This document shows, piece after piece, positions 10,101-20,153 of a stretch of DNA of 64,000 nt. The DNA lies in the NCBI GenBank assembly GCA_025504975.1, contig JANUWI010000002.1, forward strand, positions 744,001 through 808,000, read 5' to 3'. The DNA comes from Plenodomus lindquistii (lineage: Eukaryota; Ascomycota; Dothideomycetes; Pleosporales; Leptosphaeriaceae). The position numbers were made by a program, and so were the translations under genes. Within the stretch, counting starts at the first letter, position 1. Each line of letters starts with the position of its first letter. The notes under the pieces were generated by a model. The model ran no database searches. It was not told the origin of the DNA and saw only the letters and a list, made by a program, of their open reading frames with translations.

Positions 10101-11384
10101 ATGAACTACATATCAAGTACACACTTACCCTGCCTTACCGAACCGTCCATACATGCAACAACATCTAACACCACACAGACCTCGTAAACCCCGACGCAGT
10201 CATAAACCCCCTTCTCGATGGCGGCTACCTCCCCCATCCCGTGATCCGCGTAGGGATCCGGCGTCAACTAGCCGACCGTCTGCAATCCATCGCTTCCACC
10301 TCTCTAACCTCCAGCTACGAGACGAAAATGAAGTATGTGCAATTGCTCCGTGAACGACCCATTGCCATTGAGACGTCGACGGCCAACACGCAGCATTACG
10401 AGGTGGGGACTAGCGTGTTGAAGGGCATGTTGGGTCCGCGGATGAAGTATTCGAGTTGTTTGTATGAAAAAGGTGGGGAGACGTTGGCGCAGGCTGAGAT
10501 TGCAATGTTGAGGTTGTATGTGGAACGGGCGGAGTTGAACGATGGGATGAGGATTTTAGATCTGGGGTATGTTCTTTTCTTTTCTTTTCTCTTCTCTTCT
10601 CGATTCCTTGTGCTTTTTTTTTATTTCAAAATTGTTTGATGGTATTGTACATCACGTGCATGCTCTTTCAACCAGTCTCATTTGACACGTCACTTCAAAT
10701 GCCAGAAATACATACTAACGCGAGTATAGATGCGGCTGGGGCTCCGCCTCCCTCTACTTTGCCGAAATCTTCCCCAACTCGCAAATCACGGGCTTCTCCA
10801 ACTCGCGCACGCAAAAAGAACACATTGACTCGGTCGCTGCGTCCAAAGGCTTCAAGAACCTCACCATCATCACCGGCGATGTGGCTTCAGACTACGAATT
10901 CGAGCCCGAATCCTTTGACCGCGTAATCTCCATTGAGCTCTTTGAGCACATGAAGAACTACGCCGCGCTATTGGCAAAAGTATCACGCGCCCTGAAACCC
11001 GGCGGCAAGTTGTTTGTGCATATCTTTGCGCACAAGACGACGCCGTATGATTTTGAAAGCGGGTGGATGACTGAGCACTTTTTCACAGGGGGAACGATGC
11101 CGAGTGCGGATTTGTTGTTGTTTTTCCAGGACGATTTGAGGGTCAAGAGGCAGTGGTGGGTTAGTGGGATGCATTATGCAAAGACGTGTGAGGATTGGCT
11201 GGTTACGATGTGCAGGAATAAGGAGAGTATTTGGCCGGGGCTTTTGGAGACGTATGGGCATGAGGGGACGGTGACGTGGTGGAATAGGTGGCAGGTTTTT
11301 TATCTGGCTTGTGCGGAGTTATTCAAGTGGGATGGGGGCGATACTTGGGGGGTGTCTCATTATTTGTTTGAGAAGCCTGAGTAG
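10101..11384 (+). CDS. Cyclopropane-fatty-acid-synthase-like SAM methyltransferase
   Basis: Member of the CFA synthase / coclaurine-N-methyltransferase-like superfamily; it transfers a methyl group from S-adenosylmethionine, substrate unknown. Exons 10101-10116, 10179-10566 and 10730-11384 give 352 residues with all phases consistent. Seen in order: a helical N-terminal part (PVIRVGIRRQLADRL), the family stretch QHYEVGTSVLKGMLGPRMKYS with YSSCLYE, the SAM-binding motif I DLGCGWGS made by splicing GG|A, then motif II around TGDVASDYEF and SIELFEHM, and the C-terminal FFTGGTMPSADLLLFFQ block. The second intron begins with a pyrimidine-rich tract (10571-10610). The 16-base first exon is the least certain part; its GTAC donor is weak. 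Fungal members are usually annotated only by family, and both lipid modification and N-methylation are possible. Confidence 0.82.
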
Positions 11385-11657
11385 GGTGAGGGAAGTGTTG
11401 ACTATATGGTGAAGTCATATCAACATGGACTGATGGGGGAGGATCAAGTAAACGAGGCTGTATGGACTGATTCTTTCTGGCCACATCATAATGGTCTGTA
11501 AAGGCACGAGATTTGCTGAGAATTGTCGTTCTTCTGATTGGATATTTTGGCTTTCTGATATTGCGTGCCCGTCACTCTGTCCACGTTGGGGTGCGTCGCA
11601 TATTTACAGCTGCCTCTCGAGCGACATGCATGCTCCAAATCTTATTGCATCGTCCGT

Positions 11658-11903
11658 TCAATGCTCCCATGGGTGCCTCCAGCCGAGGAGAACTGGGCCG
11701 TCCTTCTTGGCGCGGTACATCAGCTGCACATGTTAGTACGTCTCCATAGTCAACCTCGGAGTACGGCATACAAAGAACCACATGGAGGCGCCGAGGCCAG
11801 TTGCCATGAAGCGGTACAGCGGCCGGACGGGGTGAATGTGAATGGGGTGGTTTGGGAGCGGCGGGTACTTGGGCGGGCCCATGCGGGCGAGTGAGGGCTG
11901 CAT
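11658..11903 (-). CDS. Small mitochondrial complex I accessory subunit (NDUFB2/AGGG-like)
   Basis: Exons 11903-11772 and 11723-11658 give 65 residues. The 48-bp intron (GTATGC...TGCAG) joins MWFF to LMYRAKKDG in phase 0. The product has a proline-rich start (MGPPKYPPLPNHP), a His/Pro stretch, one hydrophobic helix (FMATGLGASMWFFLMY) followed by a basic RAKK, and ends GWRHPWEH. This pattern, a very small protein with one membrane helix and an aromatic tail, fits fungal accessory subunits of NADH:ubiquinone oxidoreductase in the inner mitochondrial membrane. I assign it to the NDUFB2-like group by memory of the family style, not by alignment; another small respiratory subunit is possible. It is divergent from BUR1. 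Confidence 0.6.
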
Positions 11904-12367
11904 CGTGTGTGTCGGGCCTAGAGAGTGGATCAGTATCCCGTGACGACCGTCCACGGCTTGCGACAAGACGTACCTGCAGTGTGCGGCGTGCAATGGCTCG
12001 TGGGGGACGCTGGGCAGCAAAGTGAGGTCGGCGGTGCAGGTCACGACAAGCTCCGCTCCGACGCTTGGTGGAGACGCTAAGGCGGGCGTGCGTCAACCGT
12101 CAGTCGCGTTCTTTGCTCCTACACCCGCGACGAGACGCTGCTATTATGACGCCCGCACAATAGCATCGCCTGCACCGTTGAAATCCCATGGCAGCGCCCG
12201 CCACCCGCAGAATCCTCGCCTCCGACACACTCCGACCATCCCATGCTTGACGACTTGCGCAATCTGCCTCTCCCTTCGCGTGCTGCGCGCCCGACGCCCT
12301 AGCCCGGACTCCACGCCACATCCATCACGATCTCGCCTATTGATATCACCCTCCTGGAGTTATTGCG
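11904..12367. promoter_or_regulatory. Divergent promoter, complex I subunit / BUR1
   Basis: 464 bp between the two start codons. GC-rich, with no obvious TATA box. It contains open frames that are shadows of nothing recognisable. 5' UTR introns are possible but not resolved. Confidence 0.4.
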
Positions 12368-14080
12368 ATGGCGACTCCAGCAGGTGCAACCCCGTCGCGG
12401 GGTCTGCAGCGACGCTTCAAGGGATGCTGCAAGATCGGCGAGTACGAGATGCTGCAAAAGCTGGGAGAAGGAACCTTTGGCGAAGTGCACAAGGCGCGAC
12501 ACAAGATCACCGGCAGCATCTTCGCCATGAAGAAGATATTGATGCACAACGAAAAGGACGGCTTCCCCATCACGGCGCTGCGTGAGATCAAGCTGCTCAA
12601 GATGCTCTCGCACGACAACGTCCTCAAGCTGGAAGAGATGGCGGTAGAGAGACCCAAGGCCGAAGGCAGGAAGCGCGCGATTCTCTACATGGTCACGCCG
12701 TACATGGACCACGATCTCTCTGGCCTCCTCGACAATCCAGATGTTCGCTTCCAGCCAGCGCAGATCAAGTGCTACATGCTGCAACTCTTCAAGGGACTGC
12801 GATATCTTCACGACAACCACATTCTTCATCGAGACATGAAGGCCGCCAATCTCCTCATCAACAATCGCGGTCGATTGCAAATAGCCGATTTTGGGCTGGC
12901 TCGCCACTACGATGAACCCGTGCCCCAGCGAGGGAAAGGCAATGGCGAGGCCAAGCGCGAGTACACGAGCCTGGTTGTGACGAGATGGTATCGGCCGCCG
13001 GAGCTGCTGCTTCAACTCAGAAAGTACACGCCCGCGATAGACATGTGGGGCGCAGGCTGCGTCTTTGGAGAGATGTTCAAGCGCAAGCCTATTCTCGCAG
13101 GCCAGAGCGACATCCATCAGGCCCAAATCATTTTTGAGCTCATTGGCTCGCCCAACGACGAAAGTATGCCCGGCTGGGATCAACTTCCAGGCGCAGAGCC
13201 CATCCGTGCATTTCCGCAAAGCGGCGGCACTATCGCAACCAAGTTCCGCGAGCTTACGCCTGCCGGCCTGTCCCTCATCAAAGACCTCATGCGATTGGAC
13301 TGGCGGAGACGAATAAACGCGATGGATGCCATTGATCACCCGTACTTTAGGGAGCACCCGCTGCCGATGCGCGAAGAGGACATTCCAAACTATGCAGATT
13401 CTCACGAGCTTGATCGACGGAACGCACGTGGCCAAAAACAAGCTCTGCCACCAGCGCCACAAGGTGGTACAGTTGGCGGAGGTCCAAACGGCGAATGGAT
13501 CGGGCAAGGGCCACCACCACAGGCATGGCAAAACGGTAGTCACAGATATGGCCCGCAGGATAGAGGTCCGCCAGGCGCTGAACGCGGCCCACGAGGTTAC
13601 GACCGACGACCTTACAACGATCACAGACCCCCGCCACCTCCACCTGGTGAGCGACGACCAAATTGGGGCAATGGCGCCGATGCTCGACACAGCAACCTTC
13701 CAGGACCACCACCAGATGGACGACACCCACTTCCTCCAGTTCCGCGCTATGGACCAGGAGACGATCGAAGGAGAGGAGCACCAGTAGCCGGCGGTGACAC
13801 TTACATACCCAGCTATGGGGGCGGTGAGGGTCCGCGACGGTCACGTGAACCTGACGAGCGACAGCGCCGCGGATCCCGCGACTCTGGCAACTCAAGAGAA
13901 GGCTACACAGACGAGCGTCCAGATCGAAATCGCGGTTACCGAGACAGGGATAGGGATCGTGAGCGACCCAACGATGGAAGGAACTTTGGTCGAGACAGGA
14001 GAGATCACAGGACACGATCAAGAAGTCCCGAGAGACGTGACAGGAATCGCGACAACAACGACATTTACCGTAGGAGGTGA
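12368..14080 (+). CDS. BUR1: CDK9-type kinase Bur1 (P-TEFb-like)
   Basis: Cyclin-dependent kinase that phosphorylates the RNA polymerase II C-terminal domain and Spt5 during elongation. Single exon, 570 residues. The kinase domain spans roughly 24-328: glycine loop GEGTFGEV (33-40), catalytic Lys55 in FAMKKI, the PITALRE helix signature (67-73), HRDMKAAN (154-161), DFG (174-176), T-loop Thr200 in REYTSLVVTRW, and YRPPELLL. PITALRE with HRDMKAAN separates it from Cdc28- and Kin28-type CDKs. The C-terminal 220 residues are disordered: proline/glycine-rich, then Arg/Asp/Glu/Ser-rich dipeptides (RDRDRDRERP), as in other fungal Bur1 proteins. The start has good context (GCGATGG). A long antisense open frame over this gene is a shadow. 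Confidence 0.95.
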   Translation: MATPAGATPSRGLQRRFKGCCKIGEYEMLQKLGEGTFGEVHKARHKITGSIFAMKKILMHNEKDGFPITALREIKLLKMLSHDNVLKLEEMAVERPKAEGRKRAILYMVTPYMDHDLSGLLDNPDVRFQPAQIKCYMLQLFKGLRYLHDNHILHRDMKAANLLINNRGRLQIADFGLARHYDEPVPQRGKGNGEAKREYTSLVVTRWYRPPELLLQLRKYTPAIDMWGAGCVFGEMFKRKPILAGQSDIHQAQIIFELIGSPNDESMPGWDQLPGAEPIRAFPQSGGTIATKFRELTPAGLSLIKDLMRLDWRRRINAMDAIDHPYFREHPLPMREEDIPNYADSHELDRRNARGQKQALPPAPQGGTVGGGPNGEWIGQGPPPQAWQNGSHRYGPQDRGPPGAERGPRGYDRRPYNDHRPPPPPPGERRPNWGNGADARHSNLPGPPPDGRHPLPPVPRYGPGDDRRRGAPVAGGDTYIPSYGGGEGPRRSREPDERQRRGSRDSGNSREGYTDERPDRNRGYRDRDRDRERPNDGRNFGRDRRDHRTRSRSPERRDRNRDNNDIYRRR

Positions 14081-15105
14081 TTGGTTTGGACGTGGATCTG
14101 GCAGATATTTTCAGAATGGAGTTGACTGCAAGGCACTAGGGGGGTTAGGATACCATACACAAGGCGTTTTGGCAGGTGGACAAGAAAGCATGCATTTCTA
14201 AGGCGTCTGGCAGTGGGCCAGCTGCTAGATTATCGATATCCCAGTACCGTCGAAGCACATCAATACAACAAGTTCCCCAGAAGCACTGCACAGGCTACTT
14301 TTGACTCCATGTCCACGGCATTCTGAGTGGCTGCGGTTTATTTTCCCTATTCTTCAGCACGTATGCAACCTTTGACGATAGCAGTCTCCGGAAAGTCTGG
14401 GCCCGTGGACGCAGGTTCCCGTTCCGATGAGCCTCCAGCCAACGACTACCATTGTTCATCAAGCCATCACATGTGGCAGAGAGGACGACATGCGCAGCCA
14501 CGGCACTACAAGCTAGCAGCCAAGATGTAACAAAGAACTCGAAAGACAGAGTACAAAACCTATGCAAGCCGAGTACAATATCATGGTGTGCACAGATATG
14601 TCGGCCAGAATCTGCGGTACGAGTTCTGCGGTGGATGAGTTGTCACAAAGAAACACAGCTTACTGCGCCAGGATGCGAGTATGAGCTGTCAATGGTCGAA
14701 TACCTGCCGTGAAACGTGGTTGTTTTGCACGAAGCCAGAAGCACGAGCGTGCATTGTTGTAGCAAACGAGCATCAAGGCATTTCTATAGGGTGCATGCGA
14801 TGACCCGTTCCGACGAAGTTTCTTCTGCCGGCATTGTCGCGGGTGCAAGTGCTGCGTTTCCCAAAGGCGGCTGGCGTCAATTTAGCACGAACCGATCGCG
14901 GAACAATGTTTTGACTCCCCCACTAATTTGTTCAACCCACGTCTTTCGACTCACACTTCACCTGCTCCACCCTTCAAACTCGACGACACTCTCCTCGCTG
15001 CATATCTGACCGCTGTCAGACCATTGACATTTCCATACAATTGCCTGAAACGTTTTTACCACCGAAACAAAGAATTGGAAAAAGTTTCGACGCACTCCAC
15101 TCACC
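14081..15105. other. Spacer between BUR1 and aspartate kinase
   Basis: About 1.0 kb. It holds the BUR1 3' UTR and the HOM3 promoter. I looked for a Gcn4/CpcA element (TGASTCA) and found only partial matches such as TTGACTCC near 14911-14918. C-rich leader sequence precedes the HOM3 ATG. Confidence 0.5.
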
Positions 15106-16829
15106 ATGTCTATCGTCACAAATGGTCACAAGGCCGAGTCCGAGCGGATAGCTCACACGCAAGAGAAGCATTTGCCGGGAGGATGGGTCGTGCTCAAGTT
15201 TGGCGGCACCAGTGTGGGCAAGTTTGCGGAGAACATAGCGGGCATTGTCAAGTATGACACACCGCGACATGGACCCAATGTGGGTTGAGATGGAAGACTG
15301 GAACGTGCTGACAGTGACCGCAGGGCTGGCAACCAGGACAATCGCGCCGCTATTGTCTGTTCCGCCCGCAGCAACAACACCAAGCTCGAGGGGACCACCA
15401 ATCGCCTCCTCCGCTGTGCTCGCGCGGCCGAGAAGCCCGACCACCGTGGCTACGACGACATTGTCGAGGCGATTCGCGCCGACCACGTCCAGGCTGGGAG
15501 GGACACGCTGAAGAACCCAGAGGTGCTGGCTGCCTTCATCGACGACGTCAACGCCGAATGCGAAAGCCTGACCAAGATTCTCGAGTCGGCGCAGCATTTG
15601 GAGGAAGTGACAAGCCGGGCCGAGGATAAGATCATCAGCAAGGGTGAAAAGCTGAGTTGTCGCTACATGGCCGCTTTGCTCAATGACCGCGGTACCCCTG
15701 CGCAGTTTGTTGACCTCTGCGATGTCATCAAATTCAATGCGCCGACCAAGGGCTTGAACGAGAAGTTCTACAAGGATCTGGCCGAAGCCTTGGGTAAAGA
15801 GGTGGAAGCTTGTGGTGACAAAATACCTGTGATCACCGGGTTTTTCGGCAATGTGCCCGGAGGTATCCTGGAGTCCATTGGACGCGGTTACACGGATCTT
15901 TGTGCAGCTCTGGTCGCGGTCGGAATCCAGGCGAAGGAGCTGCAAGTCTGGAAAGAGGTGGATGGAATCTTCACTGCAGACCCCCGCAAGGTCCCTACCG
16001 CTGCCTTGCTGCCCAGCGTGACCCCGTCTGAAGCTGCTGAATTGACCTTCTATGGCTCCGAAGTCATTCATCCATTCACCATGGAGCAGGTCATCCGCGC
16101 CCGTATTCCCATCCGCATCAAGAACGTCATGAACCCACGCAACGCTGGCACCATCATTTTTCCCGATAATGTCAACGACATCAATGGCCACGCACCTCTC
16201 AAGGACTCAAAGCTTTTCCGCACTCGCTCCTCTAGCCTGCTCACTCAGGGTCAAGGCCCCAAGCGCCCTACAGCTGTGACAATCAAGCACAATATTGTCG
16301 TGCTTAACGTGCATAGCAATAAGCGTACCCGCGCACACGGCTTCTTGATGAACATCTTCAGTATTCTGGATCGCTGGCATCTTTCCGTAGATCTCATCTC
16401 CTCATCCGAGGTTCACGTCTCCATGGCCCTGCATTCCGAGTCTGCACTATTGAGCGGCGGTGGCGAAGATGAGTACAGAATTCAAGACAAGGATCTTCAG
16501 GGCGCAGTAACCGATCTCAGCCAGCTGGGTGCGATTGACATTGTGCCTGACATGGCAATTGTCAGTCTGGTGGGAAAGCAACTGAAGAACATGATTGGTA
16601 TCTCCGGAAAGTTCTTCAGTGTGTTGGGCAGGAACAACATCAATATTGAGATGATCTCTCAGGGTAAGTCAAAGTCACCTACACGAGGTGAAGTCGGAAT
16701 GATTGTGGTCCAAGTGCTGACATGATGACAGGTGCCAGCGAGATCAACATCTCCTGCGTCATTGAGGAGCGCGAAGCCGATCGCGCCCTTAATGTTGTAC
16801 ATACAAATCTTTTCACATTTCTGGATTAG
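15106..16829 (+). CDS. HOM3: Aspartate kinase (aspartokinase)
   Basis: Catalyses ATP + L-aspartate to 4-phospho-L-aspartate, the first step toward threonine, methionine and isoleucine in fungi. Exons 15106-15251, 15324-16663 and 16732-16829 give 527 residues, the length of yeast Hom3. Seen: KFGGTSVG (31-38), the AIVCSARSNNTKLEGTTNRL block just after the first intron, the catalytic-region GFFGNVPGGI and RGYTDLCAALVA, VDGIFTADPRKVPTA, then two C-terminal ACT-type regulatory segments (NVHSNKRTRAHGF and GISGKFFSVLGRNNINIEM). The last intron carries the ACT core SQG|ASEINISCVI across the junction; reading through would give a premature stop at 16725. Threonine feedback through the ACT domains is known for the family and not testable here. 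Confidence 0.95.
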
Positions 16830-17316
16830 CGAATTGGTCCTGCATTTGCATTGGTAGGGTGGGCAATGATACCACTTTAGACGAAGGAGTGGGACACCAC
16901 GGTAGACAAAAATCCTATATACTTGTTTCATCTACTCGCATCTCGATGTTCTCAAACACTCATCTACTCCTACTTCGATGCTCTCAAAACCAAGTCTGGT
17001 TGTTTTTCATAGACTGTCACGCATGGTCATTTCACCCCACTTCGAGCGTTTGCATCTTGTCTCGATGCACCCACCACTCGCGCCAAGACCTCTGCAGTTA
17101 CTGACTACCTACCACGGAGCAATCGCACGCTCGCGCAAGCATTGGCGCGACTGTACTCCTGCTAATTATCCCTCAGTACGCCTTGAAGTTACCGATAGCA
17201 GGCCAAAGTGCGTTTGTTCCAGACCGCTTACATCCACCTAGTTGGCCTCCACAGCTGCGATCTTCGAGCTTTCTCAACACCTCGACTCACTTACTTTCTC
17301 GCCACCCTCAGCCAAC
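16830..17316. other. Spacer upstream of the 17317 gene
   Basis: 487 bp. The frame of the next gene is open upstream of its first ATG to about 17242 but has no ATG there. Nothing else recognised. Confidence 0.45.
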
Positions 17317-19707
17317 ATGCTAGACTTCATTACACGCGTCCACGCCCCAGAGCTGATCCCAGCCGCTGATTACACCCGAGCGCAGTCTCGCGCCCAAACG
17401 CCCGCTCCCTCCAGTACGACTGCGACCCCCAAAGCGCATGTCAGCGGTGCGCTCAAGTTTGTTGTGGGCGAAGAACAGCGAGTTCAAGCTCTTGCAGCTG
17501 CAGAAGTCTGGAAGAAGCGATTCGCCGAGGAAGCCAAGTGGAAGAATGTCGTTGGACGAATCCAGCGTTTCGCTGCAGAAGATCATCTTAGAGAGCGTCA
17601 CGTTGTCCAGCGGCGCCAGAGACCAAGTGACGAGCCATGGCTCAATGAGCCATCTGATGATCAGCAGCAAGAGAACAGGAGCAATGCAGTGACCAAAGAC
17701 CGCATCGAGGCGGAGGGTCGTACCCCACGCGCGCTAGGCGGCCCGTTGACGCTGAATGGTAACGGCAAAGAGAAATGGGCTGGGCCAATACCCTTCTCCC
17801 CACCCCTCCGTTCCCCATTTTCGCCAGGCGGCTTTTGGGAATCTCTCAGCTCTACTGCAACTACGCCCGTTGCCTCTGGCCACGCGACGCCAATCACCGC
17901 AATCCCACGCCCACGATCCCCCAATTCCCCCACCCTACCGACTGAGCCCGACGCAAGAAAAGCCTATGACGCAGTTCTAGAGGCCGTCGACAGAATGGCG
18001 CTCCACATCTGCGCCACTCGTCTAGGCCACAAAAGCGGCATCTCTACCAACGGTGACAGCGTAATTGGCCTCAAATCCACAATGGTACGCGCACAGGATG
18101 AGGTCCAAGCCGCCGAGATAGTCCTCAAGTCTCGACAATTCCGACTCAAAGACTTCATCGACGCCGACTTACCTGCCAATCTCGACGCCCTGGCGGAAAA
18201 TGACGCGGAAAATGTGCGGACGAACTGCATTCCTAGCATCGAGGTGCTTGAGCATGGTGTGGAGAGGTGGCTGCTGATCAACGACGAGACACTGGAGTTG
18301 AAGACGCCCTTGAACAAACAACACGAGACGCTAGCTGTACAAAAGAAGCGGCGAAAGAGCAAGGAATTGAAAATCACAGCTGCAACACAAGAACTCGTCT
18401 GGGCGACGCGCATCCTCTCCGACAAAGAAGCCGAGTTTGCCCAGGGTGGAGATCGTAGTACCGGCAGTGGAGACAGCGACGATGGCTCAGGCTACGAATA
18501 CGCAAACTTTATGCGCAATTTACAAACTGACAGCAGCGAAATAGACCGCATGATTGAGGAATTGACACGTGGAGCTGCAAGCGCGTATACAGGACGATCG
18601 AGAAGTACCACCACCACAACAACAACAACAACTACGACAACACTAGACGACAGGAGTCGCGGAAACAGCATGAGTGCAAGAACAAGTGCTCACGGCAGTG
18701 CGCCATCCAGTCAACCTCGCAGCCGCGCAGGTAGCACCCTCCCCTTCCGCACCAGCACATCGCCCACCAAACTCGACCACAGCCTTAATACCCTCCCCCG
18801 CGACCGTGACCGTGACCGCAACACCCCTAGCCCACTCACCTCCCTCCTCCGCCGAAGTAACGCAAAGTCCTCCCGCGCCCGCGGCCTAAAAATCAGCACA
18901 AGCAACTTGTCAAATCTGAGCACTGCGTCTTCGGCATCAACATCAGCATCAGCATCAGTATCAGCATCAGTATCCAATACCCCACCGACGACAAAAATGT
19001 CACCGCCTGAACTCAGTCCCGAGGAAAAGGGGCTCCGGAGACAAGGCCCGAGTTTCTCAGCGCTGTCGACGTGGGCGGAGGAATTGAGGGCTTTGGAGGA
19101 GAGTGCTACGATGGCGGCGGCGAGATCGAAATCGAGATCGAGATCGAGATTGCGTGGAGGGTTGCGGTGTGGTGGTAGTGAGAGCGACGACGACGACGAT
19201 GATGATGATATAGAAGAAAGAGGAGAACAAACACCATTCATACAACGTACACCCACGCCTACGCCAAGCCTCACTCTCTTACCCCTACCACTACCTCTAC
19301 CACTACCGCCAAACCTCCCCATGCCCATATCTCAAACGCCCACCCTCTCTCGCTCATCATCGCAGTACTCGTCGCACTCTCAGCGCGCTCGCTCGCCCGC
19401 TTCCGCGTCTGCATCGCTGGTCAAGAGCGTGAGCATGGCGCAGCATGAGCATCAGCATCAGCATCGACGGAACAAGAGCAGTCTTAGCGCTATGAGTGTA
19501 CCAGATGACTATGATGAGGAGGAGGAGGAGGAGAACAGGGGTGAAGATGGATGTGGAGATGGTCGTGGACGTGGAGTAAGTGAGCAAGGAAACGACAATG
19601 ACTGGGCGAGCGAACTGAAGCGCATGGAAGAGAGGGAGATGGCGAGACGGTCTGTCGAACGTGAGAATTATGGTCGTGTGGCTAGGGGTAGGAGTCATGA
19701 TGATTAA
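17317..19707 (+). CDS. Large low-complexity hypothetical protein
   Basis: One long open frame, 796 residues from the ATG at 17317 (MLDFITRVHAPELIPAADY). The frame extends 75 bases further upstream without an ATG. Residues about 45-110 and 215-370 look like the only folded parts: helical, charged segments including HICATRLGHKSGIST and DEVQAAEIVLKSRQFRLKDF. The rest is disordered: a Thr run (about 431-443), Ser/Ala repeats from a TCAGCA-type microsatellite (18935-18973), RSRSRSR from a GATCGA repeat (19122-19150), a poly-Asp run (19187-19210), a Pro/Leu repeat, a Gln/His run and a poly-Glu run. I recognise no domain. The many in-frame trinucleotide or hexanucleotide repeats suggest rapid length variation among strains. 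Confidence 0.7.
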   Translation: MLDFITRVHAPELIPAADYTRAQSRAQTPAPSSTTATPKAHVSGALKFVVGEEQRVQALAAAEVWKKRFAEEAKWKNVVGRIQRFAAEDHLRERHVVQRRQRPSDEPWLNEPSDDQQQENRSNAVTKDRIEAEGRTPRALGGPLTLNGNGKEKWAGPIPFSPPLRSPFSPGGFWESLSSTATTPVASGHATPITAIPRPRSPNSPTLPTEPDARKAYDAVLEAVDRMALHICATRLGHKSGISTNGDSVIGLKSTMVRAQDEVQAAEIVLKSRQFRLKDFIDADLPANLDALAENDAENVRTNCIPSIEVLEHGVERWLLINDETLELKTPLNKQHETLAVQKKRRKSKELKITAATQELVWATRILSDKEAEFAQGGDRSTGSGDSDDGSGYEYANFMRNLQTDSSEIDRMIEELTRGAASAYTGRSRSTTTTTTTTTTTTLDDRSRGNSMSARTSAHGSAPSSQPRSRAGSTLPFRTSTSPTKLDHSLNTLPRDRDRDRNTPSPLTSLLRRSNAKSSRARGLKISTSNLSNLSTASSASTSASASVSASVSNTPPTTKMSPPELSPEEKGLRRQGPSFSALSTWAEELRALEESATMAAARSKSRSRSRLRGGLRCGGSESDDDDDDDDIEERGEQTPFIQRTPTPTPSLTLLPLPLPLPLPPNLPMPISQTPTLSRSSSQYSSHSQRARSPASASASLVKSVSMAQHEHQHQHRRNKSSLSAMSVPDDYDEEEEEENRGEDGCGDGRGRGVSEQGNDNDWASELKRMEEREMARRSVERENYGRVARGRSHDD

Positions 19708-20153
19708 TTAGAAGATAGGAAGGCGACGGATCACAATGTCTGCTTACTTTCTTACTCAATACGATGGAAGGGTTGATTTGAAAGGCTGGTCCCGTGGGGG
19801 AGTGCATGTGACAATAAAGTGGTCTAGAAATATCAATTTATTCACGTCATTATAATTCTATTAAACGATACTGTACGCCAACTGCTAATCCTTGCACTCG
19901 TGATACTTCCAAACAAGCGACCACTCGGCCGTGAGGTACTCATACAAGCAGCGCAGCCCAAAAATACACTGACATCAAGGAAGGGTATATAATCGCCGTT
20001 TCTTGCCCATTTATAATCTCACCTCGCCTTCAATGTCTCATTCACAGCACGCAACACATTTCGCAACTCCTGGCTAAATTCCTAACACCAAACAACATTA
20101 GCACCATGCCGACAATGGAGGAAAGCACACGAGACGAAGAGGGAAACTGCGTT
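19708..20153. other. 3' spacer with two unexplained exon-like stretches
   Basis: 446 bp between the ends of two convergent genes. On the minus strand, 20081-20023 and 19968-19885 look like exons flanked by good splice sites, but their phases do not fit (see findings). Otherwise AT-rich 3' UTR-like sequence. Confidence 0.35.

Noticed and set aside
12299..13726. 475-codon minus-strand open frame over BUR1
   Set aside because: It is the codon-aligned antisense of the conserved kinase domain in a GC-rich gene; no start context and no family signature.
14900..15105. Gcn4/CpcA element in the HOM3 promoter
   Set aside because: Only half-matches to TGASTCA (for example TTGACTCC); not enough to call a site.
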